Positions 18,136 through 29,545 of a stretch of DNA of 64,000 nucleotides are shown here, in pieces. Positions within the stretch are counted from its first letter, which is position 1. Each line of letters opens with the position of its first letter. Under the pieces are notes generated by a model. That model was not told where the DNA came from. It saw only the letters and a list, made by a program, of their open reading frames with translations, and did not search any database. Source of the stretch: JABFXX01 sp036489755 (GTDB taxonomy: Bacteria > Myxococcota_A > Polyangia > Haliangiales > Haliangiaceae); assembly GCA_036489755.1 (NCBI GenBank), contig DASXFD010000015.1, forward strand, positions 148,708 to 212,707, given 5' to 3'. The position numbers and the translations under genes are program-made.

Positions 18136-19310
18136 GCCAGTGCTTTCGCGACCGTGGCGAACGCGCTCAGTGCACGGTCGATGTCCTCGGTCGAGTGTGC
18201 CGCTGAAATCTGAACGCGAATTCGCGCCTGGCCCTTCGGCACGACCGGGTACGAAAAGCCGATGACGTAGATGCCGTGGTCGAGTAGCTGGCGAGCCATG
18301 TCGGCCGCGAGCCGCGCGTCGCCGAGCATCACCGGCGTGATCGGATGCGTGCCCGGCCGGATCGCGATCCCGGCCGCGGTCATGCCGGCGCGGAAGCGCT
18401 GCGTGTTGGCCTCGAGCTTGTCGCGCAGCGCGGTCGATTCCGAGATCAGCGCGATCGCCGCGATCGAGCCGGCGACGATCGGCGGCGCGAGCGTGTTCGA
18501 GAACAGATACGGCCGCGATCGATTGCGGAGCAGGTCGATGATCTCCTGCTTGCCGCTCGTGAAGCCGCCCGATGCGCCGCCGAGCGCTTTGCCGAGCGTC
18601 GACGTGAACACGTCGACACGGTTCAAACAGCCGCGCAGCTCGGCGGAGCCGCGGCCGGTCTTGCCGACGAACCCGGTCGCGTGCGAGTCGTCGACCATCA
18701 CCATCGTGCCGTACTTCTCGGCGAGATCGCAGATCGCGTCGACGCGCGCGATATCGCCGTCCATCGAGAACACGCCATCGGTCGCGATCATGCGCAGGCG
18801 TTTGCCCTGCGTTGCCTTGAGCTTCGCTTCGAGATCGTTCAGATCGTCGTGCTCGTAGCGGTGGCGCTCGGCCTTGCACAGCCGGACGCCGTCGATGATC
18901 GACGCGTGGTTGAGCGCGTCGGAGATGATCGCGTCGTCCTCGCCGAGCACGGTCTCGAACAGACCGCCGTTCGCGTCGAAGCACGAGCCGTAGAGGATCG
19001 TGTCTTCGGTGCCGAGGAACGTCGAGATCGCGGCCTCGAGCTCTTTGTGCTTGTCCTGCGTGCCGCAGATGAAGCGCACCGACGACAGGCCGTAGCCGCG
19101 ATCGTCGAGCGCCGCGCGTGCCGCGGCGATCACGCGCGGGTGCGACGACAGGCCGAGATAGTTGTTCGCGCAGAAATTGACGACTTGTTTGCCGTTCGTC
19201 GTCACGTGCGCGGCCTGCGGCGACGTGATCAGGCGCTCGTGCTTCCACAAACCGGCCTGCTCGATCTCGGCGAGCGAGGCGGCATAGACGGACTTCGCGT
19301 TCGTGTACAT
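18132..19310 (-). CDS. kbl: Glycine C-acetyltransferase (2-amino-3-ketobutyrate CoA ligase)
   Basis: A 392-residue PLP enzyme of the alpha-oxoamine synthase family. It splits 2-amino-3-oxobutyrate with CoA into glycine and acetyl-CoA, the second step of threonine breakdown. Visible blocks: FCANNYLGLSSHP, GYGLSSVRFICGT, DALNHASIIDGVRL, DDSHATGFVG and TSTLGKALGGASGG with the PLP lysine. Length and the CGTQDKHKELE segment fit Kbl better than the related BioF or HemA. Its partner Tdh lies upstream on the same strand, separated by a histidine kinase gene. bolA overlaps its stop. Confidence 0.92.
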   Translation of the reverse strand: MYTNAKSVYAASLAEIEQAGLWKHERLITSPQAAHVTTNGKQVVNFCANNYLGLSSHPRVIAAARAALDDRGYGLSSVRFICGTQDKHKELEAAISTFLGTEDTILYGSCFDANGGLFETVLGEDDAIISDALNHASIIDGVRLCKAERHRYEHDDLNDLEAKLKATQGKRLRMIATDGVFSMDGDIARVDAICDLAEKYGTMVMVDDSHATGFVGKTGRGSAELRGCLNRVDVFTSTLGKALGGASGGFTSGKQEIIDLLRNRSRPYLFSNTLAPPIVAGSIAAIALISESTALRDKLEANTQRFRAGMTAAGIAIRPGTHPITPVMLGDARLAADMARQLLDHGIYVIGFSYPVVPKGQARIRVQISAAHSTEDIDRALSAFATVAKALA

Positions 19311-19330
19311 GACGCGCGCAGCTTAGCGCG

Positions 19331-20707
19331 CTACATCCCCACGCGCGCGAGCGGGAGCGTCATCACGAACGTCGTGCCCTGGCCGGGCAGCGACGTCATC
19401 GAAACCCGGCCGCCGCTCGCCTCGATGATGCGCCGCACGATCGACAGCCCGAGCCCGGTACCGGGAAGCGAGCTGGTCTGCGCGCTGCGGTAGAACGGCT
19501 CGAACGCGTGGAGCGCGTCGTCGGGAGACATGCCGACGCCGTTGTCGGTCACGCGGATCGCGTAGCGCCCGGCGTCGACGTAGCCCGCGATGTCGATGTC
19601 GGGCGCGAGGTCGGGCCGCCGATACTTCACGGCGTTCTCGCCGAGGTTCCACAGCGCCTGGCGCAACAAGCCTTCGGTGCACAGCACGTCGGCGGGCTCG
19701 AGCTGGACGTGCAGGTGGCCCTGCGCGTTGCCGACCAGCGGCCCGAGGTCTTGCTCGAGCGACGACGCGATCGGCTCGGTGCGCGTCGCCTTTTGCGCCA
19801 TCATGCCGATACGCGAGAGCACGAGCAGGTCGTCGATCAGCCGCGCGATGCGCGTGACGCCGCGGCCGATCGGCAAGCTCATCGGCGCCGCTTCCGGTAG
19901 CCTCGCGACGAGCATCTCGGCCGACAAGCTGATCGTGTTGAGCGGATTGCGCAGGTCGTGCGCGATGCGGCCGGCGAACGCGTCGAGCTCGCGGTTCTTC
20001 TTCGCGAGCACGTCGCTCTGATATTCGAGCTGTTGCTGCGCGCGCACGACGACGCGCGTGACCAGATAGCCGCCGAGCAATACGGCGAGCAGGATCGTGG
20101 CGGTGATCGCGTGCTGGATCCACGAGTCGAGCTTGTGTCGCGACGCCGCAGCTGCGGCCGCGCGATCGACCGCGCGCTGGTTGAGATCGACGAGCGCAGC
20201 GCTCTTCTCCTCGATCGCGCGGAACAGCGGCCGCGTCGCGGTGATCGTGTCGATCGCTTCGCGGTCGCGGTTCTTGCGCGATAGCGCGAGCGCGACGTCG
20301 CCTTGCGCCTGGGCTTGTGCGACCTCCTCGCGCAGGATGTGCCACAACGGGGCCTCGCCCGACAGGATCGCGAGCGGCGCGTATTCGGTCGCGGCGTCGG
20401 CGTAGTCCGCGCGCGCGTCGGCGAGCAGGTTCTCGACGCGCGCCATGTTCAGCGCGGTGCTCTCGAACACGTGATACGCGACGCTCACCTGCTCGCGCCA
20501 GACGTCGATCGCCATCCGGTTGACGAGGCGCACGCTGCGCACGACGTTCTTCTGGATCAGCTCGATCGCGAGCTGCGTGTCGCGCTCTTCCAGGTACTGC
20601 ACGGTCTGCAGGCAGCCGAGCAGCACGCCGATCACGCCGAACGCGCCCAACATCAGCGCCTTCGTCCCTCGAGCATTCTGTACGCCGTCGCCTTCCAACA
20701 CGAGCAT
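19331..20707 (-). CDS. Sensor histidine kinase
   Basis: About 458 residues. A first membrane helix (LMLGAFGVIGVLLGCL) is followed by a helical periplasmic sensor of about 170 residues, then a second helix (ITATILLAVLLGGYLVTRVVV). The kinase part has the HisKA box FAGRIAHDLRNPLNTISL with the phospho-accepting His, an N box (LWNLGENAVKY) and G boxes (DNGVGMSPDDA, GTGLGLSIV). ATG 20707 was chosen because the basic segment and first helix follow. No response regulator is adjacent, so it is an orphan. It sits between tdh and kbl, with short gaps on both sides, suggesting one transcript. Confidence 0.88.
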   Translation of the reverse strand: MLVLEGDGVQNARGTKALMLGAFGVIGVLLGCLQTVQYLEERDTQLAIELIQKNVVRSVRLVNRMAIDVWREQVSVAYHVFESTALNMARVENLLADARADYADAATEYAPLAILSGEAPLWHILREEVAQAQAQGDVALALSRKNRDREAIDTITATRPLFRAIEEKSAALVDLNQRAVDRAAAAAASRHKLDSWIQHAITATILLAVLLGGYLVTRVVVRAQQQLEYQSDVLAKKNRELDAFAGRIAHDLRNPLNTISLSAEMLVARLPEAAPMSLPIGRGVTRIARLIDDLLVLSRIGMMAQKATRTEPIASSLEQDLGPLVGNAQGHLHVQLEPADVLCTEGLLRQALWNLGENAVKYRRPDLAPDIDIAGYVDAGRYAIRVTDNGVGMSPDDALHAFEPFYRSAQTSSLPGTGLGLSIVRRIIEASGGRVSMTSLPGQGTTFVMTLPLARVGM

Positions 20708-20773
20708 AGCTACCCACGCTCCGCCGCCGAGGCAACGTGCGCGCAAGCTCGCGGGCGATCACGTACGCGCCGA

Positions 20774-21742
<969 letters not shown>

Positions 21743-21770
21743 GCGCCGCGCATCATGCAATCGCGCACGA

Positions 21771-22826
21771 TCAATTTCCAGTCGACGCGTACGCCGTGCA
21801 CGGGTGCGTGAACTCCTGCACGCCGTTGACGATCGTCGGATCGCCAGCCGCATCCGGCGACGTCACGCCGCCGCCCCAGTTGTACGGCGAGTCGGTGAAC
21901 GCCAGGAACACGCACATCTCGTCGCTGCCGAGGCCCCACGGGATCACGTTGGTCGTGTCGTTGTAATAGCTGCACGAGAACTTGAACCGCGTGTTCGGCG
22001 CCATCGCGAACGGCGGATCGACGGGGCCGCCAAGCGCGTCGCCGATGCCGGCACTGGTCGTGAACACCGGCGTCGACGTCGTGTCGTCGGCCATCAGCGC
22101 GTCGATCTCGAGCCCGGTGCCGAGCGCGTGGTAGTGCGCGAGCGCGTAATAGATGTTGAAGCTCGGCAGCGGCCAGTTGCCGGGCGGCGACGCGTCGGCG
22201 GCGTTGAGATCGCAATCGAGCGTGAACTTCGACTGCGCCATCGGCGGCAGCGCGAGCGACTGGTTCTCGAACGAGATGCCGTGGAGGTTCGTCGTCACGC
22301 TCTTCGCCGCGATCGGACCGAGCGTGATCGTCGGCGTGATGTGGAGCGCGGCGTCGCCGGGGTTGAGCAAGTGGATCTGCGCGACGATCTTGCTCTTCGG
22401 CGGGATGTGGATCGCCATGCCGGGCAAGAACGCCTGCGTTTCGTTCTGGTCTTGCGTCGACTGCGCGAACAGGACGCCGCCGTAGATCGCCGCGATCGCT
22501 TCGTCGAAGCCGCGATCGCTGCACGTGTACGTGCCGTCGTCGGCCTGCGGATCGGCGATGCCGTTCGGACCGGCGAACACGTGCTCGGGCACCCAGAACC
22601 AGTTCGAGTGATGGAAGCCCGGGCCGGTGTCGATGTGGATCGAGTTGATGTAGAGGTCCGAGTCGTTGTTCAGCGAGATCTGCACGCACAGCGTGCTGAT
22701 CTCTTGCGACGCGGCGAGGTCGAACGGGCCGAACGAGAACGTCATCGGATCGCTCGGTGACTTCGACGTGCAGGCAAACAACAACAACGCGGTTGCGACG
22801 ATCGGCGCCCTCATTGGTCGGAACAT
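21771..22826 (-). CDS. Lipoprotein with copper type II monooxygenase (PHM/DBH-like) fold
   Basis: A 351-residue protein with a lipoprotein signal (VATALLLFACTS, Cys19). The body carries what look like all the copper ligands of peptidylglycine/dopamine monooxygenases: H72-H73 (GFHHSNW) and H152 (AQIHLLNP) for one copper, and H231-x-H233 (HYHALGTG) with M304 (GSDEMCVF) for the other. SDEMC is a signature of that family. Paired Cys residues (C47, C102, C205, C285, C305) could form its disulfides. A periplasmic or outer-surface ascorbate-type hydroxylase is the natural guess; substrate and activity are unknown. ATG 22826 is preceded by AGGCGGTGG; ATG 22814 is an alternative. Confidence 0.72.
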   Translation of the reverse strand: MFRPMRAPIVATALLLFACTSKSPSDPMTFSFGPFDLAASQEISTLCVQISLNNDSDLYINSIHIDTGPGFHHSNWFWVPEHVFAGPNGIADPQADDGTYTCSDRGFDEAIAAIYGGVLFAQSTQDQNETQAFLPGMAIHIPPKSKIVAQIHLLNPGDAALHITPTITLGPIAAKSVTTNLHGISFENQSLALPPMAQSKFTLDCDLNAADASPPGNWPLPSFNIYYALAHYHALGTGLEIDALMADDTTSTPVFTTSAGIGDALGGPVDPPFAMAPNTRFKFSCSYYNDTTNVIPWGLGSDEMCVFLAFTDSPYNWGGGVTSPDAAGDPTIVNGVQEFTHPCTAYASTGN

Positions 22827-22878
22827 CGGTCCACCGCCTGGAAATGTCCAACCAGTTTTTTGTAACAGTGCGATTTAA

Positions 22879-23304
22879 TTACAGCGCGGGGCACGGCACC
22901 GCACGACATGGCGCGGTCGGACAGTCGAGCGAGCAGGTGTCGCCGTTCGACACGATCGTCGCCGGCAGCTTCACGCCGCCGAGACACGCGTACGTCTGCT
23001 GCTGCGGCGGCGCGCACGTGCCCGTCGTGCACTCGATCTTCACCGCCGTCGCGCAACCATCGGCCGTCTTGAACAGCGACCACGAGGTGACGGTCACCGG
23101 CTGGACCTCGGGCTGCGCGTTCGTCGTCGTCGGCTTCGCGGTCTCCGACAAGATCGTCGGCGCTTGCTCGTACGGTGCGGGCTGGCCTTCGAGATCGGTC
23201 GTGGTCGGCTGACCCGGTCCCGGCTGCGCGATCGACGTCGCCGGTTTCGACGAGCTCGAATAGAAACACGCGGGGACGAGCAACAGCATCGCCAGCGATC
23301 GCAT
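22879..23304 (-). CDS. Small cysteine-containing lipoprotein
   Basis: A 141-residue protein with a lipoprotein signal (MRSLAMLLLVPACFYSS). A low-complexity Pro/Thr/Gln-rich linker follows, then a compact domain with seven Cys (DGCATAVKIECTTGTC, YACLGG, DTCSLDCPTAPC), probably disulfide-bonded. ATG 23304 was chosen over a TTG two codons earlier. It lies first in the minus-strand run and divergent from the outer-membrane barrel gene. No family recognised. Confidence 0.68.
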   Translation of the reverse strand: MRSLAMLLLVPACFYSSSSKPATSIAQPGPGQPTTTDLEGQPAPYEQAPTILSETAKPTTTNAQPEVQPVTVTSWSLFKTADGCATAVKIECTTGTCAPPQQQTYACLGGVKLPATIVSNGDTCSLDCPTAPCRAVPCPAL

Positions 23305-23336
23305 GGCCAAACCGTAGCATCTGATACCGTGGTCGC

Positions 23337-24674
23337 GTGGGTGGACGACCGCTCGGGGTCATCGTTGCCGCATCGTGTGTGCTCGCGGCCACGGCGCACG
23401 CCCAGGCGATCACCGGCGACGATCTCGCGCGCAAGAACGACGGCGGCTACGTCACCGGTCTGCCGCTGTTCTCGTACTCGACCGACCTCGGCTACGGCTT
23501 CGGCGCGCGTGCGTACTACTACTGGAACGGCCATCGCGGCGACTCGCGGTTCTCGACGACGCCGTACCTCTATCGCGTGTTCCTGCAGGCGTTCGTGTCG
23601 ACGCGCGGCACGCAGTTTCATTGGCTCGACTTCGACGCGCCGAAGATCTTCGACTCGCCGTACCGCGTGCGCAGCCAGATCATCTATCAGCGCGACACCA
23701 GCCAGAACTACTTCGGCGTCGGCTCGCGCACGCTGCAGCCGCTCGCGTTTCCCGGGTCGCCGAAAACGTTCTCGACGTTCAGCGACTACTCGGCCGCCGA
23801 GGATCAGGTCACGAACGGCACGACGTGGTCGCGCTACGACGAATACGACCTCACGCGGCCGATCGCGATCGCCAGCGTCGAGCGGTTGTTCGACCACGAT
23901 CACGTGCGCGTGCTCGGCGGGTTGGGCTTCTCGTACGCGTCGATCAACGACTACAGCGGCAAGCAAGTCGACGCGATCGCCGCGAACGGGACGTCGACGA
24001 CCGCGACCGAAGGCACGACGCGGCTCGAGGCAGATTGCGCGGCCGGCGCGATCGTCGGTTGCCAGGGCGGACGCGACGACTACGTCCGCGTCGCGGCGTC
24101 GTACGACACGCGCGACTTCGAGCCCGATCCGAACACCGGCGTGTTCATCGACGCCGAGGTCGACGCCGCGACCGTCGCGCTCGCCTCGCAGTACGACTAC
24201 ATCCGTGCGTTGTTCGCGGCGCGCGGCTTCTACAGCCCGATCCCCGACAAAGCGGACCTCGTGCTCGCGGGCCGGTTCACGTTCGTCGGCCAGACCAACG
24301 GCGCGCCGTTCTTCAGCATGGACACGTTCCCGTACACCGATAATCCGATCGCGGGCCTCGGCGGCGGCCGCACGCTGCGCGGCTATCGCCAGGATCGCTT
24401 CGTCGGCTCGCTGATGACCGTCACGAACGGCGAGGTGCGCTGGACGTTCGCGCACGCGTGCTTTTGGCGGCAGAAGTTCGCGTTCATCATCGTGCCGTTC
24501 ATCGACATCGGGCGGCCGTTCGACAACTTCGGCCAGCTGACGTTCGCCGACTGGAAGCCGTCGTACGGCGGCGCGTTCCGGGTGTCGTGGAACCTCGCGA
24601 CGATCGCGTCGGTCGACTACGGCGTCAGTCCCGAGGACACCGGGCTGTACATCAACTTCAACCATATCTTCTAA
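23337..24674 (+). CDS. Outer-membrane beta-barrel protein, BamA/surface-antigen type
   Basis: A 445-residue protein with a signal peptide (LGVIVAASCVLAATAHA) and alternating aromatic/polar strands throughout (YGFGARAYYYWNG, YRVFLQAFVST, FHWLDFDAP). It ends in a C-terminal strand finishing with Phe (LYINFNHIF), the outer-membrane insertion signature. The segment GLGGGRTLRGYRQDRFVGS holds the RGY/RGF loop of Omp85 (BamA/TamA) barrels. No POTRA domains are present, so it is a barrel-only member of the bacterial surface antigen family. Such short Omp85 proteins may export or anchor partners; the partner here is unknown. GTG start at 23337. Confidence 0.8.
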   Translation: MGGRPLGVIVAASCVLAATAHAQAITGDDLARKNDGGYVTGLPLFSYSTDLGYGFGARAYYYWNGHRGDSRFSTTPYLYRVFLQAFVSTRGTQFHWLDFDAPKIFDSPYRVRSQIIYQRDTSQNYFGVGSRTLQPLAFPGSPKTFSTFSDYSAAEDQVTNGTTWSRYDEYDLTRPIAIASVERLFDHDHVRVLGGLGFSYASINDYSGKQVDAIAANGTSTTATEGTTRLEADCAAGAIVGCQGGRDDYVRVAASYDTRDFEPDPNTGVFIDAEVDAATVALASQYDYIRALFAARGFYSPIPDKADLVLAGRFTFVGQTNGAPFFSMDTFPYTDNPIAGLGGGRTLRGYRQDRFVGSLMTVTNGEVRWTFAHACFWRQKFAFIIVPFIDIGRPFDNFGQLTFADWKPSYGGAFRVSWNLATIASVDYGVSPEDTGLYINFNHIF

Positions 24675-24694
24675 ACGCTGCTACCCTCGTGCAC

Positions 24695-25039
24695 GTGGCG
24701 GCCAAGCAGGACAGCGCGCGGCTCCGCGGGCTCGTCGAGCGCTGCGAGGTCGATCTCGCACAAGCGCTCGGCGAGCGCGCGATCGGCGATGCGCTCGCGG
24801 TGGGTGTCGGCGGCGAGCTCGCGCTGCGCTGGCGGATCGCGGTCGTGCGCGCGCTGATGGCCGATCCCCCCGATGGCGATGCCGTCCGCGAGGCGTACGG
24901 CGAGATGGTCGATCGCTATCGCGACGATGCGCCCGCGCTCGCGATCGTCAAGCCGCTCGGCGACGAGATCCGCAAGCTCGAAGCCGCCGGCGCGCTGCCG
25001 AGCACGCTGGTCGCACGCAGCGAGCGTCGCCGCAAATAG
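24695..25039 (+). CDS. Helical hypothetical protein (114 aa)
   Basis: A soluble, mostly helical, charged protein (VAAKQDSARLRGLVERCEVDLAQAL at the start, SERRRK at the end) with no signal or membrane segment. It starts 20 bases after the barrel gene's stop; GTG 24695 or GTG 24689 are both possible. Codon use is like that of the neighbours. No family recognised, and co-transcription with the barrel gene is likely from spacing only. Confidence 0.58.
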   Translation: MAAKQDSARLRGLVERCEVDLAQALGERAIGDALAVGVGGELALRWRIAVVRALMADPPDGDAVREAYGEMVDRYRDDAPALAIVKPLGDEIRKLEAAGALPSTLVARSERRRK

Positions 25040-25135
25040 GCGGAGCGTCATCCACGGGATGCGGCGCGGCTTCGTCGAAGTGCCACCATGATCATGTGGT
25101 TACGTGATGGCACCCGGACTGCACATCTCGCGAGC

Positions 25136-25435
25136 ATGCAATCGATCGCTTACGAGACGCTGGAAGATGTGACCGGCGCGGCGGGCAACTGGACCACGAA
25201 GGTCGACAGCGCGGTGTCGAAGGTCTACCCCGGCTGGAACAACATGAGCTGCACGTCGCGCGGCATGTGGATGGGCACGGCGGCCGGTAGCGTGACGGGC
25301 GCGGCGGGCTGGGCGTTGTCGCCAGTGACCGGTGGCGTGAGCCCGGCCGTCGGCAGCACGCTCGCACCGATCGCGGGCACGCTGGCGAGCACGTCGTACA
25401 TCGAAGGCTGCCAGAACGCGCAGAAGGGCAAGTAG
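25136..25435 (+). CDS. Small Gly/Ala-rich protein with double-glycine-like leader
   Basis: A 99-residue protein starting MQSIAYETLEDVTGAAG. That start resembles the double-glycine leaders of class II bacteriocins and microcins (ExL-x2-V-x-G followed by small residues at the cut). The rest is rich in Gly, Ala, Ser and Thr with GxxxG-type helices (TAAGSVTGAAGWALSP) and two Cys. The frame is open to 25088, but those codons include TTA and other choices rare here, so ATG 25136 is preferred. No dedicated peptidase-transporter is next to it; the neighbouring ABC protein is a cytosolic ABC-F type. A small surface or pore-forming peptide is an inference. Confidence 0.55.
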   Translation: MQSIAYETLEDVTGAAGNWTTKVDSAVSKVYPGWNNMSCTSRGMWMGTAAGSVTGAAGWALSPVTGGVSPAVGSTLAPIAGTLASTSYIEGCQNAQKGK

Positions 25436-25465
25436 CGCGCCGGTTGTGCTATCCATCGCACCGCC

Positions 25466-27463
<1,998 letters not shown>

Positions 27464-27481
27464 CAGCGTATACTGGGGTGC

Positions 27482-28552
27482 GTGGAAGCGGCCCCGCATC
27501 TGATCGACGGCAAGTACGAGCTCATGGAGGTTGCCGGTGAGGGTGGGATGGCGACGGTCTACAAGGCCGTGCAGAAGGGTGCGGCCGGCTTTCATCGCAC
27601 GGTCGCGATCAAGCACATCAAGCCCGAGTATCGCGCGCTCAAGAACTACATCGACATGTTCATCGAGGAGGCGCGCGTCGGCAGCGAGCTCCAGCACCCG
27701 AACATCGTCCAGGTGCACGACTTCGTCGGCGACAACGGCTCGTACTACCTCGTGATGGAGTGGGTCGAGGGCATCGACCTCGGCGCGTTCATCCGCATCA
27801 ATCGCGACGCGAAGATCCCGATCCCGTGGCCGTACGCGGTCGCGATGGGCATCGGCACGCTGCGCGGCTTGGGCGCCGCGCACTCGCGGCTCGCGCCCGA
27901 CGGCACGCCGTCGCCGGTGATCCATCGCGACGTGTCGCCGCACAACGTGTTGCTCGGCAACAACGGCGTCGTCAAGCTCAGCGACTTCGGGCTCGCGAAG
28001 GCGCGCGATCGCATCGCGAGCCTCACCGCGCCGGGCACCGTCAAAGGCAAGCTCAGCTACCTTGCGCCCGAAGTCACGTACGGCCGGCCGAACACGTCGC
28101 AGTCGGATCTGTTCGGCGTCGGCAGCGTGATCTGGGAGACGCTCTCGGGGGAGCGCCTGTTCGACGGCAAGAACGACGTCGAGATCTTCAAGAAGATCCG
28201 CGCGTGCAAGGTGCCGTCGATCGCCGAGCGGCGTCCCGACGTGCCCGCCGCGCTCGCCGCGGTGCTCGACCTCGCGCTCGCGGCCGATCCGGCGAATCGC
28301 TACGCGACGGCGACCGAGTTCGCGTCGGCGCTATCGCAGGTGATGAAGCAAGCGGTCGGCGTCGATGCCGCGAGCGCGCTCGGCGCCGCGGTGCAGGAAG
28401 CGCGCATGCGCGACAAAGCCGAGGCGCAAGGCGACAACTTCCTGCCGACGCTGCCCGCCGCGCCGCGCGCGAAGCGCGAGTCGGTCGACGTCGAGTTCTC
28501 GACGGCCGAAGTCGGCGTCGATCCGATCGAGCTCACGCCGAAGAAGAAGTGA
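27482..28552 (+). CDS. Soluble Hanks-type Ser/Thr protein kinase
   Basis: A 356-residue kinase. It has VAGEGGMATVYKA (P-loop), VAIKHIKP (catalytic Lys), VIHRDVSPHNVLL, LSDFGLAKARD, GKLSYLAPEV and the usual C-lobe to about residue 285. The last 70 residues are a short acidic and basic tail ending LTPKKK. There is no membrane helix, so it is cytoplasmic, unlike many kinases of this group. GTG 27482 lies 18 bases after the ABC-F gene. Its TGA overlaps the GTG of the next gene, which makes that unknown protein a good candidate partner or substrate. Confidence 0.9.
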   Translation: MEAAPHLIDGKYELMEVAGEGGMATVYKAVQKGAAGFHRTVAIKHIKPEYRALKNYIDMFIEEARVGSELQHPNIVQVHDFVGDNGSYYLVMEWVEGIDLGAFIRINRDAKIPIPWPYAVAMGIGTLRGLGAAHSRLAPDGTPSPVIHRDVSPHNVLLGNNGVVKLSDFGLAKARDRIASLTAPGTVKGKLSYLAPEVTYGRPNTSQSDLFGVGSVIWETLSGERLFDGKNDVEIFKKIRACKVPSIAERRPDVPAALAAVLDLALAADPANRYATATEFASALSQVMKQAVGVDAASALGAAVQEARMRDKAEAQGDNFLPTLPAAPRAKRESVDVEFSTAEVGVDPIELTPKKK

Positions 28553-29064
28553 GGGCATCCCCGGGATCGGTGCTGATTCGGCGCTGGCCGCGCGAAGGTA
28601 TCGCAGGGGACTATCGCGGCTTCGACGGTTCGGAAATCTGGCCCGACGAGCTGCTGCTCGACGTCGAGCGCGTCGACGGACTCGCCGAGATCGACCAGTG
28701 GGCGAAGCTCGAGGCGATCGCACGCGCGAACGATCATGTGTTTCCGTACGACGCGTTGATCATCACGCGAGCGCCCGGCGCGATCGTCGCGCCGGCAGGC
28801 GTCGAATTCTTCGGCTTTGACTTTGGTTGGTACGACGACGAGTACAGCCGGTTCTCGTCGATTCGCCACGAAGCGATGGGCGCGTCTCCCGAGCTCCGGA
28901 CCACCGGCTTCAATCGCTTCGGATTGCTTGCGACGCCTGCGCACGTCGCTGCCTACGCCGCAACACGCGAAGCGTTACGTCGCGACGGCCGCGATGTCGA
29001 GCAAGCCGGCGGCGAGCAGTACGCGATCATGATCTTCGGTGCGGTCACGCCGAAGAAGAACTGA
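28549..29064 (+). CDS. Unknown protein translationally coupled to the kinase
   Basis: A 171-residue soluble protein (MRASPGSVLIRRWPREGIAG...). It is acidic and aromatic-rich (FFGFDFGWYDDEYSRFSS) with no motif I can assign. The GTG at 28549 overlaps the kinase stop in GTGA, which sets the start. Its C-terminus (VTPKKN) resembles that of the kinase (LTPKKK), which may be chance. The last 20 bases overlap the convergent YcxB-like gene. Coupling to the kinase suggests a regulator, target or immunity-type partner. Confidence 0.68.
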   Translation: MRASPGSVLIRRWPREGIAGDYRGFDGSEIWPDELLLDVERVDGLAEIDQWAKLEAIARANDHVFPYDALIITRAPGAIVAPAGVEFFGFDFGWYDDEYSRFSSIRHEAMGASPELRTTGFNRFGLLATPAHVAAYAATREALRRDGRDVEQAGGEQYAIMIFGAVTPKKN

Positions 29065-29545
29065 TGCGCCCGCGGGCGAGCTCGCGGAACTGCGCTTGCG
29101 CGGCCTCGGACTCGAATGCGCGCTTCGGCACGACCGCGTAGCTGCGCGGCGCCGCGTACACGAGCAAGAACAGCTGGTCGTCCTCGACGAGATCGGTGAA
29201 CAGGTCCCACTCGATCGTCGAATCGATCGACGGCGCCTTGTAGTGAATGCGCTCGGCCGAGAACGTGAGCTGCGTGTGCTCGTGGAACTTCGGCGAGCGC
29301 GCGAACGTGTAGCGCACCACGAGCGGCTCCGCGGTCAGCACGTGAAACCACTCGAGCGGTGCGATCCCGACGAACAGCACGTTCCACCACGTCGCGCCGG
29401 CCGCAGCGATCGATGCGACGCCGGTGACCGCGAGCGCGATCGCGGCGATCTTGTCGCCGCGCGCGAACCACGATTTGCGCGCGTAGTAGAGCCGGCGTGC
29501 GCGCACGTGATCGGCGAGGCGGTGATCGAATTCGATCGCGATCAT
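29045..29545 (-). CDS. YcxB-like membrane protein
   Basis: A 166-residue protein with two close membrane helices (KIAAIALAVTGVASIAAAGA and WNVLFVGIAPLEWFHVL). A C-terminal beta domain follows, whose pattern (LTFSAERIHYKAPSIDSTIEWDLFTDLVEDDQLFLLVY...YAVVPKRAF) matches the YcxB-like family. Function of that family is unknown. ATG 29545 overlaps the TGA of apaH (ATGA), so it is probably co-translated with ApaH. The gene runs into the convergent unknown gene by 20 bases. Confidence 0.75.
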   Translation of the reverse strand: MIAIEFDHRLADHVRARRLYYARKSWFARGDKIAAIALAVTGVASIAAAGATWWNVLFVGIAPLEWFHVLTAEPLVVRYTFARSPKFHEHTQLTFSAERIHYKAPSIDSTIEWDLFTDLVEDDQLFLLVYAAPRSYAVVPKRAFESEAAQAQFRELARGRISSSSA

